From: Centroberyx gerrardi
Taxonomy: Eukaryota; Chordata; Actinopteri; Beryciformes; Berycidae
Direction: 5' to 3'
Assembly (NCBI RefSeq): GCF_048128805.1
Contig: NC_136016.1
Span: 6,034,501 to 6,098,500, forward strand
Length of the DNA: 64,000 bases
Each line of letters opens with the position of its first letter. Positions within the stretch are counted from its first letter, which is position 1. Positions 10,374 through 20,500 of this stretch are shown in pieces. The notes under the pieces were generated by a model. It saw nothing but the letters and a program-made list of their open reading frames with translations. It was not told the DNA's origin and ran no database searches. The position numbers and the translations under genes are program-made.

Positions 10374-13300
10374 ATGGGATCTTTTTGGGCCTTGGTTCTC
10401 TGTGTGCTGAGTGTTTGGCTTGCCAAAGGTATGTCTCTATAATGCTATTTAAACCAGTATTTGTAAAATTGTAAATCAATTGAGGACAGTACAATTTCAC
10501 AATATTCTGAGCGTAGGAGCTCAGAATATTGAAGAACTAAGACTACTGTCATCATCAATATGGACAACCTGAAGCTGCAAGGCTGATTTCCTACAATCAG
10601 CCTTGCAGCTTCAGGTTGTCCATATTGATGATGGCAGTAGTCTTAGTTCTTGGAATTTCTAGTTCTGAACATGAGGGCATGCATTGGACCATCCTAGGCA
10701 AGAGAAATATTGAGGCTAAATTTGACTGGTTTTGCCCTGTATTTCTGTTATCAATACTGCATTAACCTGTGCTAACTGCAAGTGCACCATCTACAGCATC
10801 TTGTTCACCAGATGGTGACACACAGGAGGATGGTTTTAAGAAGAGACTGAGAGGTAAGCACATGTGCAATGGCAGCTATAACTTTTGGAGCTAATTTCAG
10901 ACTAACTCAATTTCCCTTGTACTGCAGAGATTTCACCCAATGAGATCTCGATAAAGAAAGCCCTTACACTTCTTCAGTCAATGGAGTCCATGTTTGATGA
11001 GCGACGTGCTGAAGACGGTAAGCAGGTTCTCTGAAAACCCACTAGCTAAAAGGCAATTTTGTGTAGCCTTGGCTTTTTAGCCTTTGATGTGGTAATCATG
11101 AGTGCTCAGTTCTCATTATACATTTATTATCTAATGTTGGTGTTTTCTTACTCAACAGTACACTTGGAAACCAATGAAGTGGAAGCTGAGGCATCATCTG
11201 TGCATTTCCGCCAGCCCATTGGAGCACGCCCTAACAAACTTGGACCCTTCCGTGGGGGTACCCAGAAGACTCCAATGGAAACCATCAGTGTAAAGGCCGC
11301 CATGACTGCAGCCGACAACATGACGGCAGCCATGACTGCAGCTGACAACATGACGGCGGCAGACAACATGACAGCAGCCATGACGGCGGCAGACAACGTG
11401 ACTGCAGCCGACAACGTGACGATGGCGGACAACATGACTGCAGCGGCCATTACTGCAGCCGACAACATGACGGTGGCCATGACAGCGGCAGACAACGTGA
11501 CTGCAGCCGACAACGTGACTGCGGCCGACAACATGACGATGGCGGACAACATGACTGCAGCGGCCATGACGGCGGCAGACAACGTGACGGCGGCGGACAA
11601 CGTGACGGCGGCGGACAACGTGACGGCGGCGGACAACGTGACGGCGGCGGACAACGTGACTGCGGCCGACAACATGACGATGGCGGACAACATGACTGCA
11701 GCGGCCATGACGGCGGCAGACAATGTGACTGCCATGACGGCGGCAGACAACATGACGGCGGCAGACAACGTGACTGCCATGACGGCGGCCGACAACATGA
11801 CGGCTGCAGACAACGTGACTGCCATGACGGCGGCAGACAACATGACGGCGGCAGACAACGTGACTGCCATGACGGCGGCCGACAACATGACGGCGGCAGA
11901 CAACGTGACTGCCATGACGGCGGCCGACAACATGACGGCGGCAGACAACGTGACTGCCATGACGGCGGCAGACAACATGACGGCGGCAGACAATGTGACT
12001 GCCATGACGGCGGCAGACAACATGACGGCGGCAGACAATGTGACTGCCATGACGGCGGCAGACAACATGACGGCGGCAGACAACGTGACTGCCATGACGG
12101 CGGCCGACAACATGACGGCGGCCGACAATGTGACTGCAGCTGACAACATGACTGCGGCCGACAACATGACGGCGGCAGACAACGTGACTGCCATGACGGC
12201 GGCAGACAACGTGACGGCGGCAGACAACGTGACTGCCATGACGGCAGCCGACAACATGACGGCGGCAGACAACGTGACTGCCATGACGGTGGCAGACAAC
12301 GTGACGGCGGCAGACAACGTGACTGCCATGACGGTGGCAGACAACGTGACAGTGGCAGACAACGTGACAGCGGCCATGACTGCAGCAGACAACGTGACGG
12401 CGGCCGACAACATGACGATGGCCGACAACATGACGATGGCGGACAACATGACTGCAGCGGCCATGACGGTGGCAGACAACGTGACGGCGGCCATGACTGC
12501 AGCAGACAACGTGACTGCAGCAGACAACGTGACGGTGGCCATGACGGCGGCAGACAACGTGACTGCAGCAGACAACGTGACAGTGGCCATGACGGCGGCA
12601 GACAACGTGACTGCCATGACGGCGGCCGACAACGTGACTGCCATGACAATGGCAGACAACGTGACAGCAGCAGACAACGTGACAGCGGCCATGACTGCAG
12701 CTGACAACGTGACGGCGGCAGACAACGTGACGGCGGCCATGACTGCAGCTGACAACGTGACGGCGGCAGACAACGTGACGGCGGCAGACAACGTGACGGT
12801 GGCAGACAACGTGACAGTGGCCATGACGGCGGCAGACAACGTGACGGCGGCAGACAACGTGACGGCGGCCATGACTGCAGCAGACAACGTGACGGTGGCA
12901 GACAACGTGACGGTGGCAGACAACGTGACAGCGGCCATGACGGCGGCAGACAACGTGACGGCGGCAGACAACGTGACGGCGGCAGACAACGTGACAGCGG
13001 CCATGACTGCAGCAGACAACGTGACGATGGCGGACAACATGACGGCGGCAGACAACGTGACAGCGGCCATGACTGCAGCCGACAACGTGACGGCGGCCAT
13101 GACTGCAGCCGACAACGTGACGGCGGCAGACAACGTGACGGCGGCCATGACTGCAGCCGACAACGTGACGGCGGCAGACAACGTGACGGCGGCCATGACT
13201 GCAGCCGACAACGTGACGGCGGCCATGACTGCAGCCGACAACGTGACAGCGGCCATGACTGCAGCAGACAACGTGACGATGGCGGACAACATGACGGCGG

Positions 13301-13572
13301 CAGACAACGTGACAGCGGCCATGACTGCAGCAGACAACGTGACGATGGCGGACAACATGACGGCGGCAGACAACGTGACAGCGAACGAGCTGCATCCAGA
13401 AATCCATGGGGGAACTAATTCTGAAACTACCAAGAGTGCACCTAAAGGCAGCAATCCCAGCATCCAACATGTTCTTCTAGACATGATCACTACCACCACT
13501 GCTGCTCTCAGAACCCCAGAGCTGACCACTGACCTCAATGTGCCCACCTCAGTGTCTCCCTCTATCACATAG
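10374..13572 (+). CDS. Secreted protein with about 90 tandem N-glycosylation sequons (hyosophorin-like candidate)
   Basis: Exons 10374-10428, 10797-10853, 10928-11017 and 11159-13572 total 2616 nt, 871 residues, all GT-AG and in frame. Residues 1-19 form a signal peptide (MGSFWALVLCVLSVWLAKA). A leader follows with a basic site FKKRLR and a short amphipathic helix (IKKALTLLQSMESMF). Residues about 115-809 are tandem TAADN[V/M] units with interspersed AAMT spacers. Counting the translation gives about 91 D-N-[V/M]-T sequons, and every Asn of the array lies in one. The array has no Cys, aromatic or basic residue. A 62-residue Thr/Pro/Ser-rich tail ends the protein. Family not recognised. Best guess, by layout only: a cortical-alveolus L-hyosophorin-type precursor releasing short glycopeptides; alternatives are a mucin-like coat or an antifreeze-like glycoprotein. 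Frames on the other strand are also open, only because the repeat unit is a multiple of three. Confidence 0.8.
10501..10651. repeat. Paired hairpins in intron 1 of the sequon-repeat gene
   Basis: A short perfect hairpin (10501-10530, 12-nt arms AATATTCTGAGC, 6-nt loop) abuts a long one. The long arms 10532-10588 and 10595-10651 are 57 nt each with a single mismatch and a 6-nt loop (TCCTAC). Such near-perfection means a young fold-back element or a hairpin kept by selection. Confidence 0.9.
11299..13383 (+). repeat. Coding minisatellite of 18-nt and 12-nt units
   Basis: The array is built from 18-nt units (GCNGCNGACAAC[G/A]TGACN) and 12-nt AAMT spacer units. Between about 11725 and 12130 a 45-nt higher-order unit (AMTAADNMTAADNVT) repeats nine times almost without change, a sign of recent unequal exchange. 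Copy number is likely to differ between alleles and may be mis-assembled from short reads. Confidence 0.95.
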
Positions 13573-13670
13573 ATTATTTTTTTGTGAAGGAAGGGATGCA
13601 AGAGTTCATGTCTTCAGGTCTAGGATGTGGGCATAATGTTTCTGCATGTACCTGCTCTGCCTCTACCTCA

Positions 13671-13676
13671 ATTAAA
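13671..13676 (+). terminator. Poly(A) signal of the sequon-repeat gene
   Basis: ATTAAA, the commonest variant hexamer, lies 99 nt after the stop codon, giving a short 3' UTR. Confidence 0.6.
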
Positions 13677-14434
13677 ATTTTAACTTGTATTTGTGTTGTC
13701 ATTTCTCTATCCACAATCCCCAGATTAGCTTTGCTTTTGTTGGGTCAATTTGACAAGCCACACTACCGACACTACAGCTTCTCAATTTCTGACAGCTTTA
13801 CTCCGTAGGACCAAGCCTGACAGAACTATATTTTAGGACTTCTGTTCTGTTCCTACTGTAATTTCTAGCAGTTAATGCAGCAATGCAAACCTTAATGCGC
13901 TAAGTATTGGTATACAGTGGCTTCAAAGTATTGAGACCCCTTTTCTCTTTGTTATAGACTTGACAAAGTTAAAACCTAATTAGAATTTCTTTTTTTTTTC
14001 TCAAATGTATTAAGCTGATATCTCATTTACATAAGTATCAGAGCCTATTACACTCTAAATTGAGCAAAGATCTACTTTTACTGTCCCCTTAGGGAAATTT
14101 GTCTTGGATGCTGTACAGACACAACATGGCATCGCAACAAAACAAAATGTGTGGCATACCTTAATTTTATAAAATGCATCCTTTAGTCATCCTTGATGTC
14201 TCTAGAACTTCATTATAGTCCACCTGTGGTAAATTCAATTGACTGGACATGATTTAGGTGTTGGTGCAAAAACCAAGCCATAAAGTCCAACGAATTCGCT
14301 GTAGACCTAAAATTTGTGTCAAGGCATAGATCTGGGGAAGGTATAAAGCCACTCTTGAGGAAAAGACATTAAGTTTGCCAAATGGCACTTAAGGGACTCG
14401 GAGCATGAGGAAAAGATTCTCTGGTCTGATGAGA

Positions 14435-14925
14435 CAAGCACAGCTCATGTACAGACCCACGGCATGTGTTCAATTCACTTCAGCTCAATTCAATGCACTG
14501 AAGCGGTTAAACAATTCCACTTAATTACAAAAGGTAAATACGTTACCGTTAAAGATTTACAAAGACGTTATCAAGTTACTGTTTACAATTCCTGTTACTA
14601 ACACAGACGAGTTTGGAGCAAATTGTGGAATGTTAAGTTTCACTTTAGTTTTCACACGGGGAGGCTCTGTTTGATTCGAGTACATTCCTGCTGGTCTGCG
14701 CATCACCAAATGACAAACGTGACATGATGTGCACATCAGGCGCATTAGAGATCGATTTAGATAAATTTCTAAACATTGACCAACTTTTGATTTTGTGCCT
14801 CTGTATGGGAAACACTGCATCTCACAGTCATAGACGCCCTGTAGAGGCCATCTCACGAAGCAACAGATGACCGACTGCCTGACCTGAATTTGCCTCGTGA
14901 TGCCCTTGGCTGTGCTGTGGGAAAA
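14435..14925. mobile_element. Insertion of about 490 bp inside the Tc1 element
   Basis: The Tc1 transposase sequence breaks at GTCTGATGAGACA and resumes at TTCTTTGGACTGAATAGCAA. The sequence between is foreign to Tc1. A minus-strand frame of 144 codons crosses it but has no recognised domain. Exact ends and family are unclear. Confidence 0.5.
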
Positions 14926-15462
14926 ATGTAATTCTTTGGACTGAATAGCAAGCGCTATGTCTGGCGAAAACCAAGTACTACCGCTCATCACCTAATAACA
15001 TCCCTACGGTGAAGCATGGTGGTGGCAGCATCATGCTTCTGGAAAATGGGAATGCTTCTCAGGACTGAGGGAACGATGAACAGAGCCAAATACAGAGAGG
15101 TCCTTGAAGAAAACCTGCTCCAGAGCGCACACGACCTCAGACCGGTGCGAAGATTCACCTTTCAGCTCTTGAAGCACACAGCCAAGGCACCACTTGAGAG
15201 GCTTCGGGACAAGTCTCTGAACGTCCTTGAGTGGTCCAGTCAAAGCCTGGACTTGAACCCCATTGAAAATCTGAAGAGAGACCTGAAGATCTCAGTTCAC
15301 CAACACTCCCCATCCAATTTGACAGAGCTTGAGAGGATCTGCAAGGAATAATGAGAGAAACTGCCCAAATCCACGTGTGCAAGAGGCATACCCAAGAAGA
15401 CTCAAAGCTGCCATCCCTGCCAAAGGCGCTTCTACAAAGTACCGAAAAAAAAGTCTGAATAC

Positions 15463-15763
15463 TACGGAGCCCCTCTGGGGTCACATGGTAGAAAAAAAAC
15501 TCGATGTGTAAATCCGTGCGAACGGATTTGTAAACTGTGCCATTTGAAACTGTTTACAACTCCGTTCGCATGGATTTACACATCGAGTTTTTTTTTCTAC
15601 CATGTGACCCCAGAGGGGCTCCGTAGTAAACCGTTTCCGTTCACACAGTTTACAAATCCGTTCGCATGGATTGTGAATCCCAGGGCATGGTTTTGAAATC
15701 CGTTCGCACGGATTTACACATAAAAAAAATTTTTCTACCATGTGACCCCAGAGGGGCTCCGTA
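15463..15763. mobile_element. Composite MITE with three copies of its terminal repeat
   Basis: The ends are TACGGAGCCCCTCTGGGG and its complement, flanked by the 6-bp duplication GAATAC (15457-15462 and 15764-15769), which falls exactly within the Tc1 host sequence. A third copy of the terminus ends at 15625, so 15463-15625 is by itself a complete palindromic 163-bp unit, followed by a second body that shares the motif ATCCGTTCGCA. Non-coding; superfamily undetermined. Confidence 0.85.
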
Positions 15764-15941
15764 GAATACTTATGTAAATGAGATTCGTTTTTTTATTTTT
15801 AATAATTTTGCAAAAGTTTCTAAAAACGTGTTTTCGCTTTGTCAGTATGAGGTATTGTGTGTAGATTGATTACAAAAAAAAATCAATCCATTTTAAATTA
15901 AGTCTATAACACAACAAAGTGTGGAAAAGTGATGGGAAACC

Positions 15942-17503
15942 AAGATACCAGTTGCTGTACTGCAGTCCTGTTTAAAAATATGTTTTCCAGTTAATTTACG
16001 GTAAGTGGCCTACTCTAAATACTCAAAGCTTTTCCAAGAAAGCCACTCTGCTTAAAAAATCTGCCACTGCTGCATCGGATACCTGTGAATCGCCTTCTTC
16101 CCCCTCTTCTTATGGGTGTTTTCTCCTTTCTGCTTCCTCCGTCTCCCTGTCTTTCCTTCTTATTCTCTCCTTCTCTCCTTTCTTTCTCCTCCATCTGCTT
16201 TTCTTCTCTTTATTAGAACTTCTCTATTTCTCTCCGCTCCTCCTTTCTTTCTCCTCCAAGTATTGCAGCAAACTATCCTGGAGTCATAGTCACAGAAGTT
16301 ATGGTCAAAACTGAATATCATTTTGCTACTTGCTTTCTAAGCTTGCTGGCTGTCTTAAGAAACAGGCACTGCAGGTTGCCAGCTAGCTAAATTTGCAGTG
16401 TGTATTTGTGCGTGTGTGGCTATCACAAGTGTATCTCAGCATTGCAAGCAAACTTATTTAACACTGTCTGACAAGTTACTGAAGCAACAATAAATGTGGT
16501 TGCAGGTTTTAACCTCTGACCGTCTTGGGAACTTGGTGTGAACTTTCAGAATGTGCCGCATGCACAAAAAGCACCACTGAAACAAATAGTGGTGCTGCGG
16601 CAGAGAATGTAGCCAATCCACAGTCTTCCTTTACTGTCCACGAGCCAATCTCCTCTCACAATGCAGGGGAAAATATTACTTGCTAGCGTTTGTGTTCAGA
16701 ATACACAATTTGCGCAATGAATTTTCCTGTAGTTTAAATGACCATGTAAACTGTATGATATGTGTTTGGGGAGCTTGAGAGCTTGAGACAGGGCCTCAAA
16801 GCACATTTCACGCCAAATGCGTTAAAATCACTAGTATTCACCTAGCAACCACCTACAAACCTAATCCATTTAGTATTACAGTGAAGTAATCACATAGCTA
16901 CTACTGCTGCTACTTCTACAGCTAGCCTGCACATTTTCTCCAGGAAATGTAGCTCGTGTATATCTAAAGTTGTATATTTTAAATTCCCACTGAGCCAAAG
17001 TTTTAAGAAATGTGCCATGAATTCTGAATAATGCTCAATTTTGCTGAAGAATGGCAATACACAAGTATCAGTTGGAATAACTGAGCTAGTAGCCTACACT
17101 TACATAGTGCATAGTCCTACATCTATGCTAAAAATTGAATTGGGTGAAATATTTTCAATGTTGCAACAGAAAATGTTATTCCAAGACAGGAAGAAAACAA
17201 TAGAAATTAAATTTTATTTTGTATAAAAGTAATGAACTGGATAATATGAATACCATATTAACAAGTATAAGTTAGATTTCAGTCACTACACAATTTTTTA
17301 CTAGTTTTTAAGGCCAGTGCCACATGAAACATCAACTTAGTCCCAGATTTTTAGTTTACTCCAAAAATTCCCACTTCCACTAGTATGGTCCCAAACAAGT
17401 CATTGACGTCTCCAGCAATATGTTAACAAGTGCTATAATTGTATACTGCAGCAGATACTCAACGTATTACAGTGTTCATCTGTAAACAATTTCTTGTTTT
17501 CAG
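15942..17503. other. Spacer between the Tc1 element and FDXR
   Basis: No exon was recognised. A pyrimidine-rich tract at about 16090-16260 contains a duplicated segment (CTCCTTTCTTTCTCCTCCA). The rest is AT-rich and probably includes the FDXR 3' UTR near its right end. Confidence 0.5.
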
Positions 17504-20500
17504 TCATGTCCAAGCCACCTGCAGCATTTCCTCCACAACCAGCAGTTTTTCTCGGGGTTTTCCCATGGCCTCGCCCCTCCTGGTCTCCTCTTTGTCTATC
17601 TTCTCCCAGTCTGAGAAAGTCACAGGTTTCACTCCTACAAAGAGTCAAATTTTGCCCACATTGGGGCGTAGGTTAGTGGAATTATCATAACAAGTGAACA
17701 TGTCATTCATCGTCCCCCATGAATGATGCAGGCACCCTTTCGGCAAATCAGCAACAAGATGCATCGTCCCTCCAAGTTTCATAAAATTGGACCAACGGTG
17801 CAGCAGTTATGGCCTTTGAAAGTGTTACATTTTGACCTTTAATTATAGTATACTGTACTGGAGCGCTCTGTAGTGGAGTTGAGTGGGTGAGTGAACTGTG
17901 ACAATACCATTCGTGTCAATGCTAAATAATAGTCTCTCTCAGTTGATATGTTGACACTTCTCTTTCTCTATTGGTTATCTAGTCAAAATCACATCACAAG
18001 CAAAGCACCTCATAACTGATTTACAACTAATGATGTTCTCCAGTTATCTGAGGCCAGTGATTGCTTCAACTCAGAGGAAAACCCAGTCTAGAGAACAGAG
18101 CAAGGAAGGAGAGAGCAAGATAGCCAGAGAGACAGCACCGTACCTCTCTCCTCCAGCAGAGCACTGACTCCCTGTGAGCCAGGCTTGGTGGCAGACACAT
18201 CCAAGGTTCCCGAGTCGATGTCCTCCAGTAGGGTGCGTGCAGTGTCAAAACTGTTGTTCATAGTGGTGGCTATCACCCCGGTGGGGCCTGTCTTCAACCA
18301 GCCACTACAATATAGACCTGGAAAGAGAGAGGAATTCACTCTAGTGCCAACTGTCTTTACTCTTGGAAAGGAATACGACTGCTAAGGGTTTGTAAGGTCA
18401 GGTGTAGCGACTTCTTTCTTTCTTAAGGTGCTTTTTAAAGTCACAATGAAACAGCATTTTGAGAGTTTCTTGCTTTCGTAATTTGATGTATTTCCGGGTG
18501 AAAGAGGATGGATAGTCTGTGATTTTAATGTGTTGAATTTGTGAAATGTAGACCTTCACACACATGCAGGGCAGTACCTGTAGCCTGCTGCACACGGCCC
18601 ATGGTGTTTGGGACGATGGCTCTGCGGGAGTCAAACGGCACCGACGGGTCAATGGGGAGGCTCTTGTAGCCGATACTGCTGATGACCAGGCCGCAGGTCA
18701 CATCCTCCACCTCTCCTGTGGGGACTGCCCGGGCCCCCTCACCTGACCCCTGGTCACACACAGACGAAGTTAAACAGGCTGATTTTATTAACTTATGCCT
18801 TTTTATGAACTCTTTCTCCAGGTATTTGGATTTGAATTTAATACTTTTCAGCTTACAATTTGATGCCATATCTGTGTTATGTATGAAATAACACAACAAC
18901 ATCAGGGTAAATGTAGTATTTGGCAAAAAGGAGATAATGGTATTACATTTTTGCCATTTAGCTTATGCACTTACATAGATTGACACTGAGTTACACTGAG
19001 TGCGGTTGAATACGCTTCAACTTCCTATATCACCAAAAAATTCAAACAATCAATATAAGGAGTGCAAAGGTCAGGGCCTTCATGCTGTTACGTTATATTC
19101 CTGTGCCCACAGAGCGATCATGTAAGAGCGAATGCTAGGAAAAGCAATAGAAAAAGAGAGAAGGAAAGAGATAGAATGAGAGTAGAGTGAGTAGGAAAAT
19201 CCTGTTCACCTCCAGCCTGTTGATCGCCAGTCGGATGCCAGCAACTCTGGTGAGGTCGGGGGCGGCCAGGACCTCGACGGGGCTCCGGAAGAAGCGGAAC
19301 CCCCAGCTGCGGGAGACCTCGCTCCGTCTCGCGCGCTCCTTCTCTCCGGGGATCTCCAGGGCGGCCTTCACCATCAGCTCCGTCAGACGCTTCCTGGGCC
19401 TCGGCAGCTCTGACACACAGCAGGCGGACACAGATGAGCTCGGGAACGTGCAAAACACACATAATCAAGTACAGATTCTGTATGGTCCCACGGAGCATTT
19501 GTGGCGATGACATGCAGTTCTGTCTGAATACGAGAAGAGGATTGTAAGAATTGTGAGAAAATTTGCAGCCAAGTTGTGAAGATTCATAGTTGTATTTTGA
19601 GAATGATACAACTCTACTTCCTTCTATCATGAAGAACAGACAATTTGTAGGTATAGAGGTTTCAATTTTATATTTTTGCACTGCTACAAGGCATTTTAGG
19701 TTTACATAATGGACAATAGAGGATGTTTACGTAACCCTCCTAATGAGCCCACAGAGATGACTGACCTGTAAAATTATCATGGGTAAATGGTTTTTTTTTC
19801 TCAGCACTTTTAGAAGGTAAAGAAAAACAACTCTTCTTTTTTGTATTATTCTAACAAGAAAAGGTTACAAATATCCACTTCAGGGTCATTTTTGACCCCA
19901 ATTGGTGTACATTATATTTAGAGTACTTCGATCCATGATGGATCTTCGTCAGGTCAAATTACAATTACGATGCATGCACACCTCCCATTTTGGCAAGTGC
20001 GGAAAAAGTGCATGCCTGTGTGTGTGTGTGTGTGTGTGAGTGTGTGCGCGTGTGTGAGTGTGTGCACAGGCGCGTGCATATGCACAGAGGTGTGCATGTG
20101 CCATGTACATGGTATCACAAGCACATGTACACACATACACATGTCAAGATTACTATTATCCCGCTGCAAATCCAATGGAAATATTCAAAAATGACCCCAT
20201 AGAGAAAAAAAAGGAGAGTGAACAGGAGAGTTAAATACACCAACATTACACCTTCCCACATACAAACTCAAAATAAAACACTACAGTATGTCATTGAGCT
20301 AATCTGGAACTAAGAGAGTCCAAGGCAAACAGCTGGTGTACAGTCAAGGCCTGCAATCACTCAGAGTTCCAGTCTGTTGTGAAACAGAGCGGTGATCTGC
20401 GTTCCCCTCCACATACTTGAAGGTTTTAATGGTTTCGTTTTGAAAATGTATGAATTCAGTGGTTTTCACGAATTTCCTGTGACTGCACACATTCATGTGC

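Larger units (their letters stand above)
13913..15941 (+). mobile_element. Degraded Tc1-family transposon with nested insertions
   Basis: The left end (TA followed by CAGTGGCTTCAAAGTATTGAG) is a Tc1-type fish terminal repeat. Transposase remnants in plus orientation include the segment at 15016-15351, with PLERLRDKSLNVLEWSSQS and LDLNPIENLKRDLK, the catalytic-domain region of Tc1 transposases, and a C-terminal stretch near 15370-15440. The gene has frame breaks and lacks a full open frame, so it cannot encode active enzyme. Two insertions interrupt it (about 14435-14925 and 15463-15763). The right end stops at GTGTGGAAAAGTGATGGG without the mirrored terminal repeat, so it is 3'-truncated. Confidence 0.85.

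Noticed and set aside
11059-11158. Unspliced start at 11059 for the sequon-repeat protein
   Set aside because: This upstream stretch ends in a pyrimidine-rich tract and CAACAG acceptor; three upstream exons join in frame and supply a proper signal peptide.
11299-13383. CRISPR-like array
   Set aside because: Units are contiguous coding repeats without unique spacers, and the genome is eukaryotic.
11148-13601. Antisense open frames of 817, 758 and 399 codons overlapping the sequon array
   Set aside because: The array units are multiples of 3 nt and lack stop trinucleotides in several frames, so long frames arise automatically. Only the plus frame has signal peptide exons, splice sites and a poly(A) signal in register.
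14557-14991. 144-codon minus frame as a host gene
   Set aside because: It runs across the Tc1 insertion boundary into Tc1 sequence and has no recognised domain.
19954-20202. Open frames of 60-74 codons over GT-rich DNA near 20 kb
   Set aside because: They are Cys/Val/His/Thr low-complexity translations of a microsatellite, as are similar frames at 39394-39700, 45150-45655 and 60303-60586.
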